Source of the DNA: Symbiodinium sp. CCMP2592
Lineage: Eukaryota; Sar; Dinophyceae; Suessiales; Symbiodiniaceae
Length of the DNA: 64,000 bases
NCBI GenBank assembly: GCA_905221615.1
Contig: CAJNDT010005512.1
Location: forward strand, 185,818-249,817
Reading direction: 5' to 3'
The position numbers were made by a program, and so were the translations under genes. The notes below the pieces were generated by a model that saw only the letters and a program-made list of their open reading frames with translations, was not told where the DNA came from and did no database searches. This document shows positions 1 through 10,471 of the stretch, piece by piece (positions within the stretch are counted from its first letter, which is position 1; every line of letters begins with the position of its first letter).

Positions 1-110
1 CCCAGTCGACGACAGCGTCCACGGCCACGGCCCCGGCCACGGCCACGATTCGCATTCTCAGCGTCGGCAGTGTCATTGCCGACGTCCTCCCGAGGCCTCT
101 TTTGTGGCCG
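1..110 (-). CDS. RG-repeat exon, cut by window edge
   Basis: Reading the minus strand, one frame gives a basic, nuclear-localisation-like start (RPQKRPRED), an acidic stretch (DTADAEN) and then four or five Arg-Gly pairs before the window ends. The other two frames are less protein-like or stop. Arg-Gly repeats are typical of RNA-binding and nucleolar proteins, so an RNA-associated role is possible, but no folded domain is visible. It lies downstream of, and on the same strand as, the gene ending near 1207. It may be the next exon of the frame at 405-599. The function is unknown. Confidence 0.4.
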
Positions 111-404
111 CAGTAGTGATATGGGCAAGTCCACGTGGGTGATCGTGCATTTCACAGGAACCTCGGTGAGATCACAGCATGATATGCATGAGCCAAGGCG
201 ACTATCACACATGCCGGCATGAATAGTGCATAATGCTGAACCGTGCACCCCATCCGATCGCCGCATGGCATTGTGAACCAAATTTTCAGCATGATTCTTG
301 TTCTTGCACGAGCGAGAAGCCCACCGAGAACCTGGGTTCAAAGAGTACTCGGGAATGAATTCCAAACAGGGACACGAGAAACTATCATGCAAGGCCACGT
401 GACT

Positions 405-599
405 AGCACTGAGTTGGCCCTTGTTGGCATCGATTTCGTCTGCAGCAGCTCGAGCAACCTCCCGGAAATACGAGGCTGGTGCTCCAGTCCCCACTCTCGC
501 GGCGGCCCACCGCATCAACGGCGACTCTCGCAGATTCAGGCCGCCAGGAGTTCGGCCATTCCCCACAGCAAGGTTCTGCCGCGATTTTTTGGCCAATGC
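405..599 (-). CDS. Unidentified internal exon, about 65 residues
   Basis: One minus-strand frame is open for about 65 codons without an ATG and has ordinary protein composition: a basic start (ALAKKSRQNL), a middle with SPLMRWAAARVG and an alanine-rich helix ending SYFREVARAAADEID. The competing frame in this stretch is Cys/Trp/Ser-rich and looks like an antisense shadow. I do not recognise the family. It probably belongs with the RG-repeat exon at the window edge. The stretch 600-1200 upstream of it shows no exon I can support; it is rich in TGCATGCA-type sequence like other introns in the left part of the window. Confidence 0.4.
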
Positions 600-1206
600 C
601 GATGCTCTCTTCAGCATGACCGCACACGACGGGGATCCATATGCACATAGATGGTGCACTGATCATTGTCAGACGGGAGTGACCAGCCATGCCCACCAAG
701 CACTTGCACAGCAGTTGTCACACACATGTAGCAGGGTTGACTAACGAATACTTGGTCGGGTTTGAGCTGCACGGGTTAACGGCTATTGATTCGTTAGACT
801 TTCTTGGCAGGTGTTGTAAACTCCACGGGCGTCGGTCTACATGGGTTGCATGGGGTTCCACACAAACCGAAATCGAAGCCCTACATGCATGTCTGCAGAA
901 GAAACACATGCAACCAGAATTCCGCTGCATTGTGCATGCACTCGCACATCTGGGACATGTGACTCTGCAATGCCATCCGGACTTTCTTCGACCACACATG
1001 GAAGAATCCCGCGTGCAGCATGAAACTCAAATCAAAGACAAGCTGCGTGCCCCTGATCCCAGGGCTCCATGTTCATCCATGCAGAGCCGTTGCTGCATGC
1101 ATATTATGGGTATATACTGCCCCTATATAGTGTACACGGGTACATATCTAGCAGGTTCCCACGGAGCCTTTGGAATCGCGAGGCTTGGGCCTACAGATGC
1201 CTAGAA

Positions 1207-1724
1207 TCACTCATTCCCTTCCTCATTCTTGAGGTCGGTCTTGCTCTTCTTCTGGGCCGGCATGGTTTGCTGTTTCTCTGCGGTGATCCTCAGATCGAGC
1301 GACACATGTACAACACCAAATTAAAGGCATCATGCAACAACACACGAAAAGTCACTCAAACACCAGCTCGCAAATCTGAAAAACTAAACCCTAATTATGT
1401 AGGCCTTGCAATCAGCATAATGCACAGCCTAGGCACAGGGAGCGTGCGGTACGTGTGTGTTTCTTGTACAAGTTCACGAGCGGCTTGGCCTTGTCGCACA
1501 CGGCCGCCACCAAAGTCAATGCATCCTCGGATCCCACGTTGATGGCACCCATTTCCTTGCGGAGATCGGCCAATTGCAACTTCACCGAATCGATCAAGCC
1601 CATGAGCTTTTCCTGGCTCTCCAAGTCCTGAAGCCTCGGATGTTTTCAACCCTGTATGCATGCAGAGTACTATAGTCGTAGTATAGCAGTATACAGGAGT
1701 ATAGTATAGTAGTAGTGTTGTAGC

Positions 1725-1768
<44 letters not shown>

Positions 1769-4700
1769 CAGCAATAGCAGTAGCAGTATAGCAGTACCAT
1801 TAGCAGTATAGCAGTAATAATAGTAGTATATAGGAGGCAAGTAGACTAGCACAAAAACTTTCAAACTTTCGCGAAAAAAAGTTTTGGCGGAGCTCCCATG
1901 TCGAGAAACTCGGAACACAGGATCGCAGCCTGGCCCTGTGCGTCACTCACAGCTGCCATCCAGCTCGTGACAAACTCCTGGACATCATCAGCACAGCAAT
2001 CGGCCGGCAGCTCGGTGTACATCTCCTGCATTGTGCAACGAGCCGAATTCGGGGCACGTAACTGGGCACAGGAGACACGAAAACAGCAACAGATGAACGA
2101 TGGCCGCGGTCCTTCTGAAACTTGGCTTTGGCCTTCGCCTTGGGCTTTGGCTTATTGCCCTGGTTGGCCTTCGGGTTGGCTTTATTCGGCTTGGTCGTTC
2201 CACTGCCCTGACTCGGCTCCGACGGCTCCTCCGTGACCGTCGAGTCCGGAGCTCCTCGCTCCGGCAGTGCATTCCTCTTGTAGAACAAGGGGTCCGAGTC
2301 CATTGACGAGAGGAGCTGCTCCACATCGGCAACCTTACAGCCTACCTCGAGACACACCTCGTCCTCAGCTCTTGGCAAGCACACATGATCTATGAATCGC
2401 GAAACAAGACAATGTTGTCTTTGCTTATCACACCTATATGCAATCCAACGGCGATTGTCTTGCGGCGCTCCGTCACAGTCGCATCGTTCCACAAGAGGAA
2501 TTTCTCCACTGTGGGGTCATTGCGATCTCGCTTGGTGCCCTTGTGTTCGGCCCGGCGCCTTGCGGCGAAGGCGAGGCTCTTGTTGATGTCCTGCTCGAAG
2601 TGGGCCAGCACACCCGACCAGCTGACGTAGACTCCTTGATCCACCTCCTGATCGGAAGCATACAATCCAATGCCCCATATTTCCTAACATGCAACATGTT
2701 TCTTTGCAAGTGAAATGCACCTCCGTTTCTCGAATGACCTTCATCTGCACGGCTGCTTCGAGGTCCAAGCCCCTTCCGTTGACGGCGACCCATTTCTGGA
2801 ACATCGACAGTCGCGTGTCACCACCCGCCCTCAGGGAGCCAGCAACAAAACAAAATATGACACTTGAGAACAAAACTGCACAGGACTTTCCAACGGTTTG
2901 CGTGTGTAAAATCAATCATGCCAAGGCTCTGCCAGGCTTTGCCAAGCTCCTTGCACACTTCGTTTCTCGCCACGAAGCGATTCATCTTTGCCCAAGCAGC
3001 AGGATGCGTCTTGCTCGTGCACTTGAAATCTTCCTGCTGCACAGCTACTTCCAGGGTCTGCATAGCACTGGCAGGAGCAGCCTCGGGCACTGTCACCACG
3101 GGCATTGCGGGAGCTGCAGGAGCAGCCTGAGGCACTGCCAATGGTGGATTTGGCACAGCAGGGATTGCGCCTGACTAGGCATCGTCAAAGCTGAACTCGG
3201 CACCGTGGCGATTGCGGGAGCAACGGCAGGATCAGCCTTAGGACCTTAGGAGGCACTGTCAAAGCTGGATTGGGCACCGTGGGGACTGCAGCAGCAACGG
3301 CAGGAGCAGGCTGCGGCGGCACTTGACTGGGCACAGGATCGAGGCTGGCAGGAGCGGAAGATGTGCTCAGTGGTGGAGCAACGGAAGCACTGGGGGAGTC
3401 CAGGCCTGCCAAGGACAACAGCCTCGACAGAAAAGCACTGTCGTGTCGGGCTTTCTGCATCAGGCTCTCCAGCATGTCATTCGAATCCACGGTAGAAGCC
3501 GGCGTTGTCGGCGACGTTGTCGGCGGGGTGCTTGGCATCGACAGTTCGGACTCCGATTTCTGCTTCTTGAAGTAAGACGTCCGTTGGCATACTTTGCTTT
3601 GTGCTCTGGTGTCAGGACAGGTAAGGCATCCGGGTCGATCGGCGGTCGGCGTTTCAGGCTAGGCCTGTCGACTGCAGGCTGCGTGGGCACGGCCTCGGCT
3701 GCAGCCGCAAAGAAAGTGGTGTGAGGGACGGCAAGCATCAGGGGTCGCGGAACAGGTGCTTCGGCAGACACTGCGGCGGAGGCTGGGCTAGCCAGTGTCG
3801 GGACAGGTGCTTCGGCAGGTGCTGCGGCGGAGGCCGGCCTAGCCAGTGTCGGGGGAGGTGCTTTGGCAGACACTGCGGTGGAGGCCGGGCGGCCGGCAGA
3901 CACTGCGGCGGAGGCTAGGCTAGCAGGTGTCGGGAGAGGTGTTTCGGCAGACACTGCGGCGGCAGAGGCTGGCCTCGCCGGTGTCGGGAGAGGTGCTCCG
4001 GCAGACACTGTGGCGGGGGCCGGACTAGCAGGTGTCGGGACAGGTGCTTCGCCACACACTGCGGCGGCAGAGGCTGGCCTCGCCGGTGTCGGGAGAGGTG
4101 CTCCGGCAGACACTGCGGCGGGGGCCGGACTAGCAGGACAGGTGCTTCGGCAGACACTGTCGGGAGAAGTGCTCCGGCAGACACTGCGGCAGAGGCTGGG
4201 CTAGCAGGTGTCGGGACAGGTGCTGAAGCAGACACTGCAGCGGCTAGGCTAGCAGGTGTCGGGACAGGTGCTTCAACAACAGGGACAGGTGCTGTGGCAA
4301 ACACTGCAGCGGAGGCTGGGCTGCTGGCTGCAGCTGCAGCCACGTAGTTACAAGGCCAAGGGAAAACTGCGGCGGTGGCTTCACCTGAAGCACGTACAGC
4401 AGGCACCGTAGGGACACCAGCAGGTGCCGGGACAGGTGCTTTGGCAGACACTGCAGCGGAGCTAGCAAGTGTCGGGAGAGGTGCTTCGGCAGACACTGCG
4501 GAGGCTGGGCTAGCAGCTGTCGGGACAGGTGCTTCGGCAGACTCTGCGGCGGCAGAGGCTGGCCTCGCCGGTGGAAAAGGTGCTCCGGCAGACACTGCGG
4601 CGGGGGCCGGACTAGCAGGTGTCGGGAGAGGTGCTTCGGCAGACACTGCGGCGGCAGAGGCTGGCTTCGCCGGTGGGAGAGGTGCTCCGGCAGACACTGC

Positions 4701-5190
4701 GGCGGGGGCCGGACTAGCAGGTGTCGGGACAGGTGCTTCGGCAGACACTGCAGCGGAGGCTGGGCTAGCAGGTCTCGGGTTAACAGGTGCTTCGGCAAAC
4801 ACTGCAGCGGAGGCTGGGTCAGGCACAGCGGTCGTTTCAACAGGTTGGGCCGGCACTGCGGGAGCAGCTTGGCTCGGAAGGCCCTGCAGGGCTCGCCTGC
4901 AGCAGTTTATCTCTAAGTATAATGTTTAGAGATCGTCTGCATGCACATATCAACGACTAAGCCGGGGCACAGTTTCGCTTCGACACTCTTGCGGATCTCC
5001 GGCTGCAAGCTGGTTAAAGCTTTCAATGCCAAAGCATCAAAATGTGCCGCATCCTTCGCCTGGGTGTACACCACATGTATAATGTTCAAATGCTCCATGC
5101 AGCACCCTAGTTAAAACACAGACATATGTGTCGTTGCCGGCCAGTGGCCGTGGGATCTGACTGCAGCTCTTTCCGCTTCGCGGGAGGCAT
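1207..5190 (-). CDS. THKKEW-type dinoflagellate protein with Pro-Ala-Ser repeats (multi-exon, frame broken)
   Basis: The start is an ATG at 5190 (MPPAKRKELQSDPTATG). Exons follow near 4945-5060 (DAAHFDALALKALTSLQPEI), 3170-4860 (Pro-Ala-Ser repeats), 2900-3156 (ending TSKTHPAAWAKMNRFVA), 2700-2830 (FQKWVAVNGRGLDLEAA), 2470-2650 (HFEQDINKSLAFAARRR), 2090-2370 (acidic, then Lys-rich), 1862-2015 (MQEMYTELPADCC), 1470-1624 (helical, LRKEMGAIN) and the end QKKSKTDLKNEEGNE before a stop at 1207. The order 'TSKTH..W', 'F..WV..G..LE', 'RR..L' matches a family common in Symbiodiniaceae gene catalogues that has no assigned function. The repeat unit is about 18-20 residues, with core AEAPVPTPASPASAAVS. 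At least four small length changes break the frame between 3160 and 4140 (see findings), so this copy may be a pseudogene or carry assembly errors. I infer no function. Confidence 0.6.
1700..1830. repeat. AGT trinucleotide microsatellite
   Basis: The stretch is built from AGT units, uninterrupted from about 1724 to 1768 and imperfect on both sides with AGC and TATAGC variants. It lies between two exons of the THKKEW-type gene, so it is intronic. Open frames of Tyr or Leu runs across it are artefacts of the repeat. Confidence 0.95.
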
Positions 5191-5365
5191 GGTTCAGGAT
5201 CGACAGAGCTCGAGAAAACAAAATTTCGTCTCATGATGGACAAGATTGTCTGGATGTGCTTCAATGCATGCATGGGGTGGACCGAACGTGCCAGCAAGCA
5301 TGATCACTCTGCACTCTGCAAGGAAAACCCGACTGAGGTCATCGTGTCGCGTGTGTGTTTTGTCC

Positions 5366-5545
5366 CAGCCCCATCCCCCGCAGCCCCAAGCCCCTCAGCC
5401 CGCAAGCAAAGGCCCGTCCCACGTATATGCCCAGCACTGACCCATCCCAATCCCCACCCCTGGTTCCCCCCCCCCAACCCCCCTGCAAGCCCCAGCACCC
5501 CTGGTTCCTCACCCACACCATTCCGTGCCCCTGCCCCCCTGCCCT
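5366..5545. repeat. C-rich low-complexity stretch
   Basis: The plus strand is dominated by CCC runs separated by AG, AT or TT. It lies just upstream of the start codon at 5190 on the minus strand, so in transcription order it is G-rich promoter-side or 5' flanking DNA. I see no gene between 5200 and 5660. Confidence 0.7.
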
Positions 5546-5664
5546 GGTTTGGCTGTGTGTGTGGGTGTGTATATAGGAAAGCACCAAACGGGCTGCATGC
5601 ATGGAATTCGCAGGTAATTTACATTGAATATATTCACGACCCGCACAATTAATCCTTCCAAACG

Positions 5665-6274
5665 ATGCAGCAGCGTCCTGCTATTCGTCCTGTCTGATTG
5701 ATCACCGAGAATTCACCATGTAAATAGCTGACTATCACAAAAAGAATTTCCCACGGAGGATAGAGAAGCCGTATTGGCAGGTCGGGTCGTAAAGCCACAT
5801 GATTGCTCTGGTAGTCATGCAGCAGCGTCCTGCCATTCGTCCTGTCTGATTGATCACGGAGAATTCACCATGTAAATAGCTGACTATCACAAAAAGAATT
5901 TCCCACGGAGGATAGAGAAGCCGTATTGGCAGGTCGGGTCGTAAAGCCACATGATTGTTCTGGTAGTCATGCAGCAGCGTCCTGCCATTCGTCCTGTCTG
6001 ATTGATCACCGAGAATTCACCATGTAAATAGCTGACTATCACAAAAAGCATTTCCCACGGAGGATAGAGAAGCCGTATGGGCAGGTCGGGTCGTAAAGCC
6101 ACATGATTGTTCTGGTAGTCATGCAACAGCGTCCTGCCATTCGTCCTGTCTGATTGATCACGGAGAATTCACCATGTAAATAGCTGACTATCACAAAAAG
6201 AATTTCCCACGGAGGATAGAAAAGCCGAATTCGCAGGAATAAGTCGGCTCGTAAAACCACATGATTGCTCTGGT
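5665..6274. repeat. 152-bp tandem repeat, four copies
   Basis: Copies begin at 5665, 5817, 5969 and 6121, each exactly 152 bases apart, and differ from one another at only a few positions. Each contains GAATTCACCATG, TTTCCCACGGAGG and a GGTCGGGTCGTAAA-type block. 152 is not a multiple of three, so the overlapping minus-strand frames that seem to repeat a peptide change frame from copy to copy; I read this as a non-coding satellite. From 6275 to 6690 there is only AT-rich DNA with T runs and no supported feature. Confidence 0.95.
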
Positions 6275-6697
6275 AGTCCTCGAAATGGAGGGACTTCGTA
6301 GGTATTTTACATTATTTTTTTTTCTTGCGACAAGTTTGGGCCGCCGGCTGACAAGGCATAACGGGATTGATTTTCAGATACTGCCAGACCCATTCAGAAG
6401 TGATTTTTTGTTCTTGCATGGTTTAGACTCTCCATGTAAAAGCAGGTATTTTCAGACATTTCGTTCCTCGAAAGCAACCTTTTCCTGGTTCCTTTGACAA
6501 GTTGGAACCCATATCATGGACAGATTCTTCCGTGGAGGTCTGTCGCAGTTTGCTTGCCGCAACAGCAAGCACCACTTTTCCTAGTGTTCAGGTTTGTGCG
6601 ATGATGCAAAGATAGCAATTCGGAGTGGACACAATGATGAATTTATGTTCGGACGATTGCCAGGACAGGTTTCGAATGGTTTTTTTGGGCATATGAA

Positions 6698-7190
6698 AAT
6701 TTGTTCCCAGGAACATTTTTCAGGAACAAGTTTATGGAAATTTACGCAAATCTACGCGAATTTACGCTTATTTACGCGAGCCTGTTTTGAGCATCGAAAT
6801 GATGTTTTGTATATAGGTTGATGTTGAGTTCGGTTCGCGAATCATATTGTTGTTGTTAAGTTGTTGTCGCTGGGATATGTTTCGATTTTTTTTTTGGCAT
6901 GTGTAAATTTGTTCCCAGGAACAATTTTCAGGAACAAGTTTATGGAAATTTACGCAAATCTACGCCAATTTACGTTTATTTACGCGAGCCTGTTTTGAGC
7001 ATCGAAACGATGTTTTGTATATAGGTTGATGTTGAGTTCGGTTCGCGACTCATATTGTTGTTGTTAGGTGGTTGTTGCTGGGATATGTTTCGATGTCAAT
7101 ACTAAAGCATATGACATTTGTTCCCAACAACAAAACTCCAAGAACAAGTTTATGGAATTCTACGGAAAGCTACACGAATTCACGTATGCT
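6698..7190. repeat. 208-bp direct repeats with TTGTTCC...GGAACA core (about 2.4 copies)
   Basis: Copies start at about 6701, 6909 and 7118. Each opens with TTGTTCCCAGGAACA or a degraded version, then AACAAGTTTATGGAA, several ACGCAAAT/ACGC units and TTTTGTATATAGGTTGATG. The third copy is shorter and more diverged. The first element of each copy is a near-perfect inverted repeat. No coding frame persists. Similar TTGTTCC/GGAACAA blocks recur at 15735-15895. Confidence 0.85.
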
Positions 7191-7317
7191 AGTCGTATAG
7201 TGAAGTAAATTTTGGTATTCAATATTCAATACAGTAAAATGTGCAAGATGTGCACACATAGCATGATCGATAGGGGTATGGTTCCTGCAAATAATTCCTG
7301 CGATGTGGTATATCAGC

Positions 7318-7343
7318 AGCAGCAGGAGTAGTAGTAGTGTGGC

Positions 7344-7414
<71 letters not shown>

Positions 7415-7515
7415 CTAGTAGAGAAGTTAGAACTAGAGGTAGAAGTAGAAGTAGAAGTAGTATAGTGATAGTAGTATAGTAGTATAGTAGTAGTAGTAGT
7501 AGTAGTAGTAGTAGC

Positions 7516-7556
<41 letters not shown>

Positions 7557-7610
7557 CAGTATAGTAGTAGTAGTAGTAGTTGTTGTTGTATATAGTAGTC
7601 GTCGTCGTCA
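7318..7610. repeat. Long AGT trinucleotide microsatellite
   Basis: This is nearly continuous AGT repeat with internal AGA/AGC/TATAGT variants, ending in GTCGTCGTC. The long minus-strand frame of Tyr and Thr runs across it is a repeat artefact. No exon is supported between 7190 and 8190. Confidence 0.95.
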
Positions 7611-8189
7611 TCGCCAGCGTCCTCGTCGCCGCATTTTAGCAGTTATTAGGTAACTAATTCTTAAGATAGAATGTGCAAGATGTTCACACATATCATGATT
7701 CCTCAGTCGGGGTTTGCCCACAGACATGGGACAGGGCACCAAGCGTGGGACAGCAATCGGCGGCCGAGGTTTTGCAATTCAAATGCACATCACTCGCTGC
7801 TACCAGTCCTGCGGCCAGCATCCAGGAAGGTGAAGGTCCGGAGAATTACGGAGGGGATGTATCACATCACACATGTTGGCCTGGGGTTGGACACCATAGC
7901 ACAGTTGTTCTCATGTCATGCACACACGAATCACGACGAAGCGTGGCCAGACTGACCAAGTCACATCGTCCCATGCATCCATCGGGGCACCGAAAAGCAA
8001 CATTTCGCTCCTCCAGCTTCTAGAATGCAGCCGATAACACATGGGCGTGCATTGCCATGAAAAGTCCTCCACATCATCCCTGATGGAGCTCAGAAAGCAT
8101 GATGGCATGGCCGTCATAGCATGACAGGTCTCGCAGTGCCCACGGATGGGGAGATCCTGAAACTCTGGACACATGCATGTGGCCATATA

Positions 8190-9271
8190 TACGTACATCA
8201 CAGCAAAACTAAGAAGTCTCCCAGGAGCCTGGGATCCTTCACAGCCGCACGACCAGGCATCCATCACAGCCGATGCAAAGCCCTCCGTGTACATCCTGAG
8301 TCAGCTAGAAAAGAGTGCATGATTGGGAGAGCATTGCATGCTTGTGCAGACAAGATACAAGCACAATTTCAGTCCAGGAGCCCAATCCCCTCCCCCCATC
8401 AAACAAAACACAAACCAAGTGTCTCGCACTGCGTCAAGGCATCGGGGTTACCAGTGGGCCCCATCTGGCCACTTTCTTCATCCTTGCCATATACGTGCCA
8501 GACAGCATGCACGGATGCAGCATCCGGCCGGCAGCAAAACACAACAATCATTAGCAAGACAAGCGTCCCTTGTCCGTTTCGCCAGAGAAGCGTGGAAAGC
8601 ATCTATACGATGCACATCATCTAGCGAAAGGTCCTTGCACAAGCCCCCGAGCCACTGCTTGTGGTTGCTCCACAAGCACGTGGGCCTCTCCCAGTTGGAG
8701 CCGAATGCCCCCATCTTTATGCGGATCTTGTAGACCTCCGCACGGAGGCATGGGATGCGTGCAGTGCAAACATTTCAAGAACAGACACGAGACGGAGTAT
8801 CAGAGGATCGCACCTTTGACCCCTGCGAAATATGTTGCCATCGTTTGCTCTTGAAGAGGTACACTCCCCTGTAATGCGGTTGGTCCAGCAATATGTATGC
8901 GCCCGCAGCACGAGCAGCATGCCAAAGCAGACACATCCTTGGTTGTCGTTGTCGCGGCTCGGCAAAGTTGATCACACACAGCAGAATTACCCGAACAATT
9001 TCTGCATATGCCTCTCAAACGAAATATGTGCAATTAGGCGTCCTGGCAGAGATGAGGCTGCCCTCGGAAGCCTTGGGGAACTGTTGTACTCCCTCTTGTC
9101 GAAGCAAGCATCTGTCGACTCGCGATAGGCAAGAATAAGAACCTCAAGTGTGTGGCACGAGAGTAGATCAGCGGCCAGAAATAGACATGTCTAAGCTTTG
9201 TCCAATGACAGCTTCGAAAGATATATAATAAGTTATATTCTCTTCTATCTGATCAGGGTATATAGTATTAT

Positions 9272-9315
<44 letters not shown>

Positions 9316-9825
9316 TACATTTCAAGACAAATGTACGTGCACCTGCAGCCTTGTCACAAGGTGGCCTCGCCACAAGCAAGCCCCCATGTTGCATGCGAAG
9401 CACACACAGAAGTGAAGCCCTGAGGTCACACTTGCAACATGAACACGAAAGCCTCCTGTCGACGGCACATGTGGCAAAAGACTGAGACATGCTGCGAAGT
9501 GACAGGAAGCCAACAGGACTCAGCACGTTCATAGCATCATCTCTGCTGGAGTCCAGGGCAGCGGTTTGGAATCCACGTCGATCCGCCTCACGTACCACAG
9601 CCTCAGACCATGTGCTCAACAACACATGCACACAGAATGCTCCTCATGCATGTAGACCTAGTCAAAAACAGAGAGGCGTGCACACGAACACATCCAACAG
9701 GTGGCTCACGAACGGGACATAATTCGAGGGACCCCAAGTCCAGCGAACAACTCCAGCGCGGCAATATCCCGGAGCTCCAGTTCCTCGGACAACAGGTTGG
9801 CAATGCTGTTCCCATGCAAAGCCAT
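8190..9825 (-). CDS. Methyltransferase-fold protein, dinoflagellate PPC/EQP family (multi-exon)
   Basis: Exons read in order: 9733-9825 (possible ATG at 9825, motif I ALELFAGLG, GT donor); 9504-9601 (AVVREADRRGFQTAALD, then MNVLSPVGFL); about 9356-9419 (VLRMQHGGLLVARPPC, motif IV); about 8830-8995 (HAARAAGAYILLDQP, motif VI position); about 8590-8735 (KMGAFGSNWERPTCLWSN); and about 8200-8295 (YTEGFASAVMDAW). The junction 9733/9601 keeps frame as FAGLG-AVVREAD, and 9504/9419 as GFL-ASLLCVL with GT-AG ends. The order matches an amplified Symbiodiniaceae family (FSG.G, then GG-L-PPC, EQP, WMGAFG..KPT..W, YP..F). The fold resembles SAM-dependent methyltransferases. The substrate is unknown and activity unproven. 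Further 5' exons may lie at 9890-10010 (LDEREFLTKAMVWQPDVAAM). Confidence 0.6.
9281..9313. repeat. TA dinucleotide microsatellite
   Basis: An alternating TA run within an intron of the methyltransferase-fold gene. A shorter TA run occurs at 11172-11189 inside the next gene upstream. Confidence 0.9.
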
Positions 9826-10471
9826 GTATACTTCAACAGAATCCATGCAGCGAAGATTCAAACTGGGAACAGCAGGAGAGGAGGTAGCATGTGAGAATGA
9901 GCACCCGGGGAATTCCCATGCCCAACATGGCCGCCACATCGGGCTGCCATACCATTGCTTTGGTCAGGAATTCACGTTCGTCTAATGCGGAGTCTGTGGC
10001 AGGATGCCTCATGCAACCTATGTTGAGCATGTTTATACACTGTGCACATGAATCGCCCAGGCAGCATCGCAACAGCTTTGCACAATCTGTCTATGTATAC
10101 ATGCGACGGATCCTGGAAACATAATGCACAGCGTATACATGAGCATTCAAAAGACACACAAGTACACAGGCAGAGACACTCGCACACGAGCACTCCGATG
10201 GGGCATTTCGGCGCACATGTGGATCGAAAGATCAGGCAGCCCCGCCACGAGATATTCCCCTGCATGCACCATGAGCTGCAGCATAGAATGATTGAACTCG
10301 ATCCAGTCCAGACACCCAAAATACCCGGCCTGCGGAACCCTCAAGAGGAGTCCAGCAACACACCCGTACAGGCATGTCGTACATGCCCGCAACCCAGTCG
10401 AAAAAGTCCGTCCTGCGAGAAGTCAACATCTGAAAAACTAGCAGGACATATAGGCGACTGGAGCAAACACC

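Noticed and set aside
7219..7611. Long Tyr/Thr-run frame
   Set aside because: It is a translation of an AGT microsatellite; the same applies to frames at 1594-1918, 16130-16400, 46229-46400, 47237-47400 and 62620-62760.
8800..9033. Possible Helitron-type (DUF6570-like) Cys-rich segment on the minus strand
   Set aside because: The competing frame in the same stretch (AAGAYILLDQP) fits the methyltransferase-fold family and connects with flanking exons, so the Cys-rich reading is a shadow.
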